A stretch of DNA of 64,000 bases from Jatrophihabitans endophyticus (GTDB taxonomy: Bacteria; Actinomycetota; Actinomycetes; Mycobacteriales; Jatrophihabitantaceae): positions 1 to 64,000 of the forward strand of contig NZ_FQVU01000002.1 in the NCBI RefSeq assembly GCF_900129455.1. The letters are read 5' to 3'. Each line of letters starts with the position of its first letter. Position 1 is the stretch's first letter. A program made the position numbers and the translations under genes. Under the pieces are notes generated by a model. That model was not told where the DNA came from and searched no databases. It worked only from the letters and a program-made list of their open reading frames with translations. Positions 35,618 through 43,645 of the stretch are shown here, in pieces.

Positions 35618-38600
35618 TTGTCGTCCCTACGTATTCCCCTGGTCGCGGCCGGTACCGCCGCGGCCACGGTCGCGGCGCTGTGCAGCGCACAGCTCGCGAT
35701 CGCGTCGTCCTCGTCGGCCGCTCCGGCCACGAGCGGCAAGCCGCAGTCGGTCATCGTCGTGCTGCGTGACCAGCTCCGCGGCAAGCCCGCCACCCGCGCG
35801 CACGTCGCCGCCCGCCGCGCCGCGGCCCGCTCGGCCCAGAACGCGGTCGTCGACCGCGCCAACCGGGTCACCTCCCACAAGGCCGCGAAGGTCGTCCACT
35901 ACACCGCGGCGAACGTGGTGTCGATGACGGTCAACCCGTCGCAGGTGTCGGAGCTCAAGTCCGACCCGGCGGTCTCGGCGGTCATCCCGAACACCAAGGT
36001 GGCGTTCATCCCGCGCAAGCAGGAGGAACCGGCCGGCGCGAAGCGCAGCGCCAAGGCGATCGGCGAGCCGAACTCGAGCGCCGTCTGCCCGACCGACCCG
36101 TCGAAGCCGCTGCTCGAGCCCGAGGCGCTCGAGGACACCCACACCGCCTCGGACGACGCCGACGCCAAGACCGCCCAGCAGCTCACCACCGGCTCCGGGG
36201 TGAAGGTCGCCTACATCGCCGACGGGATCAACCCCGACAACCCGGACTTCATCCGCGCCAACGGCGACCACGTCATCACCGACTACAAGGCGTTCTCGGC
36301 CGACGGCCCCGCCCCCGAGGAGGGCGGCGCGGAGGCCTACGGCGACGCCTCGGCCATCGCGGCCCAGGGCCTCGTGTCGCACGACCTGTCGACCTTCGTC
36401 AACCCGGCCTACCCGCTGCCGAGCGGCTGCAACATCCGCGTCCTGGGCATGGCTCCGGGCGCCAGCATCGTGGCCCTCAAGATCGACTTCTACACCACGT
36501 CGATCATCCAGGCCATCGACTACGCGGTGAGCAACGACCACGTCGACGTCATCAACGAGTCCTTCGGCGGCAACGTGGTGCCCGACGCGTCGGCCCGCAG
36601 CGCCATCCAGAGCTTCAACGACGCCGCCATCGCGGCGGGCGCGACCGTGGTCGTGTCCTCCGGCGACGCCGGCACGACCGGCACGATCGGCAACCCCGCC
36701 ACCGACCCGAACGTCATCTCGGTCGCGGCCAACACCAACTCCCGTGGCTACCAGCAGACCGGGTACGCCGGTGCGCGCACCTTCGGCAACGGCCAGTGGG
36801 TCAACGACGAGGTCTCGTCGCTGTCCTCGGGCGGTGTCACCCAGAGCGGCGGGACGGTGGACCTGACCGCACCCGGCGAGTCCGGTTGGGCCGTGTGTGA
36901 CGCCGGATCGGCCGAGTGCGCCAACTATCGCGGCGGTTCGTCGGACATCCAGCTCTTCGGCGGCACCAGCCAGTCCGCCCCGTTGACGGCGGGCGCCGCG
37001 GCCCTGGTCATCTCGGCCTACCGCTCCACGCACTCCGGCAACTCCCCGTCGCCGGCCCTGGTCAAGCAGCTGCTCAAGGGCACCGCGACCGACCTGGGCC
37101 TGCCGACCGACGAGCAGGGCTCCGGCCTGCTCGACGCCCGCTCCGCGGTCGAGGCCGCGCTGACCTACAACGGCGCCACCACCGCCGCCCCGGCGGGCGT
37201 GCAGTCGCAGATCGTCACCAATCCGCACCTCATCTCGGTCTCCGGCGCGCCGGGCAGCACGCACACCGTCAAGGTGGCCGTCCGCAACGTCGGCGCCGAG
37301 CCGTTGACGGTGGCGACGGGCAGCCGTCGTTACCGGACCGACTCGGTCGCGACCATCAACACGAGCATCGACGCGAGCTCGCCGCAGACCTTCCCGTACC
37401 CGACCAACGGCACGTCGTGGGTGTACAAGAAGGTGCCGTTCACGGTGCCGTCCGGTGAGGACCGGCTCGCGGCCAAGATGATCTGGCAGGGCGCACCGAA
37501 GCAGGTCGGCTCGGCCACGGTGACGCCGGTCGTGCGGATCTCGCTGTTCGACCCGTCGGGCACGTACGTGGCCAACAGCCGCCCCCAGGGCGGTGCCGTC
37601 TCGGCCAACTACGCCAACCTCGACGTGCGGCGGCCGACGGCGGGCAACTGGACCGCGGTCATCTACACGGCCGGCTCGGCGTCCGGGTACACCGGTGACG
37701 TCAACCTCCGGCTCTACCACCAGAGCGCGATCGACGTCGCCAAGGTGGCCACGCCGAGCATGACGCTCGCCGCGGGCCAGTACCGCAACGTGGAGGCGAC
37801 CTTCACCACCCCGAACAACGGTGACACCGCCTACGCGCTGACCGTCGCCACCTCGAACGGCCACCGGACCGCGATCCCGGTGATCCTGCGGGCGGTGATC
37901 CCGACGTCGAGCGGCAAGGGCTCGTTCAACGGGACCATCACCGGCGGCAACGCCCGAGCCGGGTCGGCGGCGCAGAGCCTCACCTACGCCTTCGACGTGC
38001 CCTCGGGACGCAAGGACGTGAGCGTCGGCGTCACGCTGCGCAGCGATCCGAACTACGAGCTCGAGGGCGTCCTCGTCGACCCCAACGACGAGACGCAGTC
38101 GATCGGCAGCAACGTCTACACCGGAGCCGACGGCAACATCGCAGGACGCGGGCTGAGCATGCAGCTCACCTCGGCCAACCCCGTCGCCGGGCGTTGGCGG
38201 CTGGTGATCCTGGTCGTGAACCCGGTCCCGGGCACGGCCATCAGCCAGCCCTTCTCCGGCACGATCGCCTTCGACGCCAACAACGTGAGCGCCACCGGGT
38301 TGCCCACGTCGACGAAGACGGTGCTGCCGGCCGGCAAGGCGACCACCGCGAAGGTCACGGTGCGCAACACCGGCAAGGCGCCGATCAACGTGCAGGTCGA
38401 TCCCCGCACCAAGTCGGTCGGGGCCATGCAGCTCACCTCGCCGTTCGGCACGCAGAACGTCCAACTGCCGAGTCACAACTCGCCGACGTTCATCGTGCCG
38501 CCGGGCACGCACGGCCTCACCGCGGTCTCGACGTCGGACGTGCCGGCGATCGTCGACCTGCTCTCCGGCTCGCAGGGCATCGACGTCGTCGGTGACCTGC

Positions 38601-39028
38601 CGGCGGCGAAGGCCGGCAGCACCATCTCCACGGCCACCGTGGACGAGGGTGCGAACGCGACGGTGTCGAGCGGCATCTGGTACACCGACCTCAACGAGAT
38701 CGGTGCGGTGGACGAGGACGGCGCACCCAGCGGCGACGCCCACGTGCAGCTGACCGCGCGGACCCAGGACTTCGACCGGACGGTGACCTCGTCGACCGGC
38801 GACTTCTGGAACGTGGCGACCGACTCCACGGCCAGCACCGGGGCGCCGGTGACCATCGCGCCGGGCGCGTCGGCCACCATCACCGTCACGATCAAGCCGA
38901 CGGCCACGAAGGGGACGAAGGTCAGCGGCCAGCTGTACGTGTACACGCCGCCGTCGTTCGCCTACCCGACGTTCAACACGACGGGTGACACCCTGCGCAC
39001 GCTCGACTACAGCTACACCGTGGGGTAA
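35618..39028 (+). CDS. Secreted S8-fold serine protease with non-canonical active site
   Basis: 1136 residues: signal peptide (about 1-33), I9-type propeptide (about 44-125), subtilase domain (about 190-515), then beta-rich repeats with no membrane anchor or sorting signal. TTG start with GGAGG six bases upstream. Active-site reading: Asp202 in YIADGINPD and Ser451 in FGGTSQSAP fit the triad. The segment that should hold HGTH reads YGDASAIAAQG (Asp243), and the oxyanion-hole segment usually A-G-N reads SSGDAG (Asp350). Asp at the oxyanion position is a sedolisin trait. It may be a divergent active protease or an inactive one; similar actinomycete proteins exist as far as I recall. Confidence 0.87.
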   Translation: MSSLRIPLVAAGTAAATVAALCSAQLAIASSSSAAPATSGKPQSVIVVLRDQLRGKPATRAHVAARRAAARSAQNAVVDRANRVTSHKAAKVVHYTAANVVSMTVNPSQVSELKSDPAVSAVIPNTKVAFIPRKQEEPAGAKRSAKAIGEPNSSAVCPTDPSKPLLEPEALEDTHTASDDADAKTAQQLTTGSGVKVAYIADGINPDNPDFIRANGDHVITDYKAFSADGPAPEEGGAEAYGDASAIAAQGLVSHDLSTFVNPAYPLPSGCNIRVLGMAPGASIVALKIDFYTTSIIQAIDYAVSNDHVDVINESFGGNVVPDASARSAIQSFNDAAIAAGATVVVSSGDAGTTGTIGNPATDPNVISVAANTNSRGYQQTGYAGARTFGNGQWVNDEVSSLSSGGVTQSGGTVDLTAPGESGWAVCDAGSAECANYRGGSSDIQLFGGTSQSAPLTAGAAALVISAYRSTHSGNSPSPALVKQLLKGTATDLGLPTDEQGSGLLDARSAVEAALTYNGATTAAPAGVQSQIVTNPHLISVSGAPGSTHTVKVAVRNVGAEPLTVATGSRRYRTDSVATINTSIDASSPQTFPYPTNGTSWVYKKVPFTVPSGEDRLAAKMIWQGAPKQVGSATVTPVVRISLFDPSGTYVANSRPQGGAVSANYANLDVRRPTAGNWTAVIYTAGSASGYTGDVNLRLYHQSAIDVAKVATPSMTLAAGQYRNVEATFTTPNNGDTAYALTVATSNGHRTAIPVILRAVIPTSSGKGSFNGTITGGNARAGSAAQSLTYAFDVPSGRKDVSVGVTLRSDPNYELEGVLVDPNDETQSIGSNVYTGADGNIAGRGLSMQLTSANPVAGRWRLVILVVNPVPGTAISQPFSGTIAFDANNVSATGLPTSTKTVLPAGKATTAKVTVRNTGKAPINVQVDPRTKSVGAMQLTSPFGTQNVQLPSHNSPTFIVPPGTHGLTAVSTSDVPAIVDLLSGSQGIDVVGDLPAAKAGSTISTATVDEGANATVSSGIWYTDLNEIGAVDEDGAPSGDAHVQLTARTQDFDRTVTSSTGDFWNVATDSTASTGAPVTIAPGASATITVTIKPTATKGTKVSGQLYVYTPPSFAYPTFNTTGDTLRTLDYSYTVG

Positions 39029-39042
39029 TCGAGTCGTTCGAC

Positions 39043-39077
39043 CGACGGCCGGTGGCGCACTGCGTCACCGGCCGTCG
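39043..39077 (+). terminator. Terminator-like hairpin after the subtilase gene
   Basis: CGACGGCCGGTG (39043-39054) and CACCGGCCGTCG (39066-39077) form a perfect 12-bp stem with an 11-base loop, 15 bases after the stop codon. No T tract follows. Confidence 0.6.
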
Positions 39078-39101
39078 TGTGTTCCGGGCCGTCTCGGCTC
39101 C

Positions 39102-39107
39102 TAGGAT
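39102..39107 (+). promoter_or_regulatory. -10 element of deoC, leaderless type
   Basis: TAGGAT, six bases (GGCCGG) and the GTG of deoC at 39114. Confidence 0.45.
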
Positions 39108-39113
39108 GGCCGG

Positions 39114-40064
39114 GTGACTGCCCTCACCGACACGGCGACGAGCGACGTCGCCCGTGACGACGCGACGCTGCGCCGGTTCCTGCACGGCCTGCCCGGGGTG
39201 GACCAGGTGGGCGCCGACGCCCGCGCCGCGTCGCTCGCCACCCGCAGCATCAAGACCACCGCCAAGGCGTGGGCCGTCGACGCGGCGATCGGGATGGTCG
39301 ACCTCACCACGCTCGAGGGCGCCGACACACCCGGCAAGGTGCGTTCGCTGTGCGCCAAGGCCGCGCGCCCCGACCCCACCGACCCGTCCGCCCCGCCGGT
39401 CGCCGCCGTCTGCGTCTACCCCGACCTCGTCGAGACCGCGGTCACGGCGCTGCGCGGCACCCGCGTCGAGATCGCCTCGGTGGCCACCGCCTTCCCGTCC
39501 GGGCGCGCCGCGCTCGCGACCAAGCTGCACGACGTCCGCGACGCCGTGGCCGCCGGTGCGACCGAGATCGACATGGTGATCGACCGCGGCGCCTTCCTCG
39601 CCGGCCGGTACCGCCAGGTCTACGACGAGATCGTCGCGACCAAGCGCGAGTGCGGGGCCGCGCACCTGAAGGTGATCCTCGAGACCGGCGAGCTGGCGAC
39701 GCTGGACAACGTCCGCCGCGCGTCGTGGCTCGCCCTGCTCGCCGGCGGCGACTTCGTCAAGACCTCGACGGGCAAGATCAACCCGGCCGCCCGGCCGCCG
39801 GTGGCGCTGGTCATGCTCGAGGCGGTGCGCGACTACTTCGCCGCCACCGGCGAGCGGCGCGGCGTCAAGCTGGCCGGCGGCATCCGCACCGCCAAGGAGG
39901 CGGTGCGCTACCTCGTGATGGTCAACGAGGTCGCCGGCGACGAATGGCTCGACCCGCGGCTGTTCCGCTTCGGCGCGTCCAGCCTGCTCAACGACCTGCT
40001 GCTGCAGCGACACAAGCTCGCCACCGGCAGCTATGACGGCCCCGACTACGTGACGGTGGACTGA
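39114..40064 (+). CDS. deoC: Deoxyribose-phosphate aldolase
   Basis: Cleaves 2-deoxyribose-5-phosphate to acetaldehyde and glyceraldehyde-3-phosphate; 316 residues, the longer actinomycete form. Schiff-base Lys in GGDFVKTSTGK (near 216), the proton-relay Lys in GVKLAGGIRT, Asp in GATEIDMVID and the CVYPDLV opening strand. GTG 39114. The aldehyde dehydrogenase that follows after four bases would oxidise the acetaldehyde, so deoC-aldh-aldh' is a coherent deoxynucleoside sugar pathway that links to deoA, pnp and the phosphosugar mutase elsewhere in the window. Confidence 0.94.
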   Translation: MTALTDTATSDVARDDATLRRFLHGLPGVDQVGADARAASLATRSIKTTAKAWAVDAAIGMVDLTTLEGADTPGKVRSLCAKAARPDPTDPSAPPVAAVCVYPDLVETAVTALRGTRVEIASVATAFPSGRAALATKLHDVRDAVAAGATEIDMVIDRGAFLAGRYRQVYDEIVATKRECGAAHLKVILETGELATLDNVRRASWLALLAGGDFVKTSTGKINPAARPPVALVMLEAVRDYFAATGERRGVKLAGGIRTAKEAVRYLVMVNEVAGDEWLDPRLFRFGASSLLNDLLLQRHKLATGSYDGPDYVTVD

Positions 40065-40068
40065 GACC

Positions 40069-41517
40069 ATGACGACCGAGACAGGCCCGCGTTTCGACTA
40101 CGCGCCGGCGCCGGAGTCGCGCGACATCGCGCGGCTGCGGCCGAGCTACCAGATCTTCGTCGACGGTGCGTTCCGTGACGGCGCGGGCGAGGCCGTGAAG
40201 ACGATCGACCCCGCCGACGAGCAGCCGCTCGCCGAGGTCGCCGAGGCCGGGCCGTCCGACGTCGACGACGCCGTGCGGGCCGCGCGACGCGCCTACGACG
40301 GCCCGTGGTCGGCGATGTCGGGGGCCGAGCGCGGCAAGTACCTGTTCCGCATCGCCCGGGCCATCCAGGAGCGCGGTCGCGAACTGGCCGTGCTCGAGTC
40401 GCTCGACAACGGCAAGCCGATCCGCGAGTCGCGCGACGTCGACATCCCCTCGGCCGCCGCGCACTTCTTCTACTACGCCGGCTGGGCCGACAAGCTCGGC
40501 TACGCAGGGCTCGGCCCGGCGCCCCGACCGCTCGGTGTCGCCGGTCAGGTCATCCCGTGGAACTTCCCGCTCCTGATGGCGGCGTGGAAGATCGCGCCGG
40601 CGCTCGCCGCGGGCAACACCGTCGTCCTCAAGCCGGCCGAGACCACGCCCCTGACCGCGCTCGTGCTGGCCGAGATCGTGGCCGAGGCCGACCTGCCGCC
40701 GGGCGTGGTGAACGTGCTCGCCGGCGGGCCTGCCATCGGGCAGGCGATCGTCGAGCACGACGACGTCGACAAGATCGCCTTCACCGGCTCGACCGAGGTC
40801 GGCAAGATCATCCAGCGCACGATCGCGGGCACCGGCAAGAAGGTCACCCTCGAGCTCGGCGGCAAGGCCGCGAACATCGTGTTCGACGACGCCCCCATCG
40901 ACCAGGCGGTCGAGGGCATCGTCAACGGCATCTTCTTCAACCAGGGCCAGGTCTGCTGCGCGGGATCGCGGCTGCTGGTCCAGGAGTCGGTCGCCGACGA
41001 GGTCGTCGCCGCGTTGAAGCGCCGGCTGACGACGTTGCGGGTGGGTCACCCGCTCGACAAGAACACCGACGTGGGCGCCATCAACTCCGCTGCTCAATTA
41101 GCGCGGATCCGCGCATTGACCGATGCGGGCGAGGACGAGGGTGCGACGCGCTGGTCGCCGCCCTGCGAGCTGCCGGAGCGCGGCTACTGGTTCGCGCCCA
41201 CCGTCTTCACCGACGTCTCGCAGGCGCATCGCATCGCGCAGGAGGAGATCTTCGGCCCCGTCCTGTCCGTGCTCACGTTCCGCACGCCCGACGAGGCGAT
41301 CGCCAAGGCCAACAACACGCCCTACGGGCTCTCGGCCGGGGTGTGGACCGAGAAGGGGTCGCGAATCCTGGCGATGGCGGGCCGGCTGCGCGCCGGCGTC
41401 GTCTGGGCCAACACGTTCAACCGTTTCGACCCCACGGCGCCGTTTGGCGGCTACAAGGAGTCCGGGTTCGGCCGCGAGGGCGGCCGGCAGGGGCTGGAGG
41501 CGTACCTCGATGTCTGA
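40069..41517 (+). CDS. NAD(P)+-dependent aldehyde dehydrogenase
   Basis: 482 residues, complete ALDH fold. Catalytic Cys in NQGQVCCAGSR (Cys 295/296), general-base Glu in TLELGGKAANIV, NAD-binding PWNFPLLMAAWKIAPALAAGNT (key parts PWNFP, KIAPALAAGN) and FTGSTEVGK, and C-terminal PFGGYKESGFGRE. ATG 40069, four bases after the deoC stop. Context suggests oxidation of acetaldehyde from deoxyribose-5-phosphate to acetate; specificity is inferred. Its stop lies eight bases into the next gene. Confidence 0.94.
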   Translation: MTTETGPRFDYAPAPESRDIARLRPSYQIFVDGAFRDGAGEAVKTIDPADEQPLAEVAEAGPSDVDDAVRAARRAYDGPWSAMSGAERGKYLFRIARAIQERGRELAVLESLDNGKPIRESRDVDIPSAAAHFFYYAGWADKLGYAGLGPAPRPLGVAGQVIPWNFPLLMAAWKIAPALAAGNTVVLKPAETTPLTALVLAEIVAEADLPPGVVNVLAGGPAIGQAIVEHDDVDKIAFTGSTEVGKIIQRTIAGTGKKVTLELGGKAANIVFDDAPIDQAVEGIVNGIFFNQGQVCCAGSRLLVQESVADEVVAALKRRLTTLRVGHPLDKNTDVGAINSAAQLARIRALTDAGEDEGATRWSPPCELPERGYWFAPTVFTDVSQAHRIAQEEIFGPVLSVLTFRTPDEAIAKANNTPYGLSAGVWTEKGSRILAMAGRLRAGVVWANTFNRFDPTAPFGGYKESGFGREGGRQGLEAYLDV

Positions 41518-42370
41518 CCGGCTGGACGTGCGCAAGACGTACAAGCTCTACCTCGGCGGCGCCTTCCCCCGCTCGGAGTCCGGGCGCTCGTACCCGGTCA
41601 CCGGCGCCGACGGCACGCTGCTCGCCCACGCCGCTCAGGCGTCGCGCAAGGACCTCCGCGACGCCGTCGTCGCCGCGCGCGGCGCGTTCGGGGCGTGGTC
41701 CGGCGCCACCGCCTACAACCGCGGCCAGGTCCTGTACCGGGTCGCCGAGGTGCTCGAGGGGCGGCGCGAGCAGTTCGTCGCCGAGATCGCCGCGAGCGAG
41801 GGCGTGCCCTCGGCCCGGGCGGGCGAGCAGGTCGACCGCGCCATCGACCGCTGGGTGCACTACGCCGGCTGGGCCGACAAGTTCGCCCAGGTCGTCGGCT
41901 CGACCAACCCGGTGGCCGGGCCGTACTTCACGTTCTCGCTGCCCGAGCCGACCGGCGTCGTCGGCGTGCTCGCGCCGCATGACTCCTCACTGCTCGGGCT
42001 CGTCTCCGTGCTCGCGCCGGTGCTGACGACCGGCAACACCGCCGTCGTCGTGGCGGCCGAGCGCCACCCGCTGCCGGCGATCACGCTCGCCGAGGTGCTC
42101 GCGACCTCCGACGTGCCCGGTGGCGTCGTCAACCTGCTCACCGGGCACCCCGCCGAGCTCGCCCCGTGGTTGGCCTCGCACCGCGACGTGAACGCCCTGG
42201 ACCTCACCGGCGCCCCGGCCGAGGACGTCGTCGAGCTGCAGCGCGCCGCCGCCGACAACGTGAAGCGGGTGCACGTCCCGCGGTCGCGGGACTGGGCGGC
42301 CGACCCCGGCCTGCAGCGCCTCACCGCGTTCACCGAGACCAAGACCGTCTGGCACCCGATCGGCGTGTGA
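41510..42370 (+). CDS. Truncated aldehyde dehydrogenase-like protein lacking the catalytic half
   Basis: 286 residues. It aligns with the NAD-binding half of an ALDH: KLYLGGAFPRSESGRSYPV, the Rossmann region GVVGVLAPHDSSLLGLVSVLAPVLTTGN (in outline) and the GVVNLLTGHP segment. The sequence then stops without the Glu (ELGGK) or Cys (QxCC) motifs. The APHDSS segment replaces PWNFP, and NALDLTGAP replaces FTGS. The ATG lies inside the previous gene (8-base overlap), with GGAGG upstream, so the two are co-translated. The coding sequence is uninterrupted and in keeping with its neighbours, which argues for a kept non-catalytic partner rather than decay. Confidence 0.8.
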   Translation: MSDRLDVRKTYKLYLGGAFPRSESGRSYPVTGADGTLLAHAAQASRKDLRDAVVAARGAFGAWSGATAYNRGQVLYRVAEVLEGRREQFVAEIAASEGVPSARAGEQVDRAIDRWVHYAGWADKFAQVVGSTNPVAGPYFTFSLPEPTGVVGVLAPHDSSLLGLVSVLAPVLTTGNTAVVVAAERHPLPAITLAEVLATSDVPGGVVNLLTGHPAELAPWLASHRDVNALDLTGAPAEDVVELQRAAADNVKRVHVPRSRDWAADPGLQRLTAFTETKTVWHPIGV

Positions 42371-42399
42371 CTCGGCAGCATCACCCGTACCGCCACGAG

Positions 42400-42801
42400 T
42401 CAGGCGGCGCTGCTCCCCGTTCCCTCGCACGTCGGGTCGGTGGTCTGGCCGTCGTGGTAGGCCTGCGCCGCGTCGATCAGGTAGGCGAGCTGGTCGCGGG
42501 TGGTGGTCAACTCGGCGATCTGATCGCCGAGGCGGGTGTGCTCGCGCCGCATGAGCCCGACGGCTTCGCGGGTCACGGCCGGTGACGGGGCGTCGACGCA
42601 GGGCAGCAGCGAGGCGATGGTGCGGCTCGTGAGGCCGGCGGCGTAGAGGCGGCGCAGCAGGATCACCCGATCGACGGCGGCGGCGGCGTAGTGGCGCTGC
42701 GCGCTCGAGCTGCGCTCGGGGACGAGCAACCCCTGCTCCTCGTAGTACCGCAGCGCTCGCGGGCTGGCGCCGGTCTGCCGGGACAGCTCACCGATCCGCA
42801 T
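42400..42801 (-). CDS. MerR-family transcriptional regulator
   Basis: 133 residues. N-terminal winged helix MRIGELSRQTGASPRALRYYEEQGLL (key parts IGELSRQTG, RALRYYEEQGLL), then a coiled coil (GLMRREHTRLGDQIAELTTTR region) and a short C-terminal effector part with a single Cys (PTCEG). It lacks the four-Cys cluster of SoxR. Transcribed divergently from the SDR gene with an 18-bp dyad between. The last bases lie 29 bases from the convergent ALDH-like gene. The effector is unknown. Confidence 0.86.
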   Translation of the reverse strand: MRIGELSRQTGASPRALRYYEEQGLLVPERSSSAQRHYAAAAVDRVILLRRLYAAGLTSRTIASLLPCVDAPSPAVTREAVGLMRREHTRLGDQIAELTTTRDQLAYLIDAAQAYHDGQTTDPTCEGTGSSAA

Positions 42802-42828
42802 GGGTGACCCTCGTCTCACGGAGTTGCC

Positions 42829-42846
42829 TCTGACGTCAACGTCAGA
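42829..42846. promoter_or_regulatory. MerR operator between the regulator and the SDR gene
   Basis: TCTGACGTCAACGTCAGA: perfect 8-base arms around CA. It sits between TTGCCT (42824-42829) and TTCTAG (42847-42852), i.e. within the spacer of a rightward promoter, the standard MerR geometry. Confidence 0.6.
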
Positions 42847-42895
42847 TTCTAGCGTCGACGGGGTTCCACCCCACCACCTGACGCAGGAGACAACG

Positions 42896-43609
42896 ATGGA
42901 CATCGAAGGATCGGTCGCGCTCGTCACCGGAGCGAACCGCGGCCTGGGTCGCCGGTTCACCGAGCAGCTGCTCGAACGCGGCGCCGCCACGGTCTACGGC
43001 GCCGCGCGCGATCCGGGGAGCATCACCACCCCGGGCGTCCGGCCCCTCACGCTCGACCTGCTCGATCCCCGCTCGATCGAGGATGTCGCCGCGGCGGCTC
43101 CCGACGTCGACCTGCTGGTGAACAACGCCGGCATCTCGGCCTACCAGAACCTCGTCCGGGGGGAGCTGAGTGAGATCCGGCGCGAGATGGACACCCACTT
43201 CTTCGGCACGCTCGGCGTGACCCGCGCCTTCGCCGACGTCCTCGCCCGCAACGGCGGTGGGGCCGTCGTCAACCTCCTCTCCGCGTTGTCGTGGTTCTCC
43301 TGGGACGGCGCGACCTCCTATGCCGCGGCCAAGGCGGCGGAATGGAGCCTGACCAACGCCACCAGGGTCGAGCTCGCCGCACAGGGCACGCAGGTCGTCG
43401 GCGTGCACCTCGGCGCGGCGGACACCGACATGATGGCCGGCTACGACGGCCCGCTCCTCGACCCGGCCGACGTCGTCCGCATCGCGCTCGACGGACTCGC
43501 CGCCGGCGAGGTCGAGGTGCTGGTCGACGACTGGAGCCGGACGGTCAAGGCAGGACTCGCCGAGGACCCCGGGGCCTTCTACGCGTCGATCGCCGCGGCC
43601 ACCGGCTGA
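42896..43609 (+). CDS. Short-chain dehydrogenase/reductase
   Basis: 237-residue classical SDR. Cofactor motif VTGANRGLG (T-G-x3-G-x-G), structural NNAG in LLVNNAGIS, catalytic Ser in LLSALSWFS and Tyr-Lys in TSYAAAKAA. Arg at GARNRG-like positions suggests NADP(H) preference, but this is weak. Substrate unknown; carbonyl reduction as an inducible detoxification is typical for MerR-controlled SDRs. ATG 42896 with GCAGGAG seven bases upstream. Probably the main target of the divergent MerR protein. Confidence 0.88.
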   Translation: MDIEGSVALVTGANRGLGRRFTEQLLERGAATVYGAARDPGSITTPGVRPLTLDLLDPRSIEDVAAAAPDVDLLVNNAGISAYQNLVRGELSEIRREMDTHFFGTLGVTRAFADVLARNGGGAVVNLLSALSWFSWDGATSYAAAKAAEWSLTNATRVELAAQGTQVVGVHLGAADTDMMAGYDGPLLDPADVVRIALDGLAAGEVEVLVDDWSRTVKAGLAEDPGAFYASIAAATG

Positions 43610-43645
43610 TCGCCTCGCCGCGACCCGTACCTCGTCCCGCGCCCC

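Noticed and set aside
35627-38743. Open frame of about 1038 codons antisense to the subtilase
   Set aside because: Val/Asp/Arg/His-biased shadow composition. The sense frame has a signal peptide and protease motifs.
41510-42370. Pseudogene call for the short ALDH gene
   Set aside because: The frame is intact with its own start, overlaps its partner in a way that favours co-translation, and shows no frameshifts or remnants of the missing half downstream.
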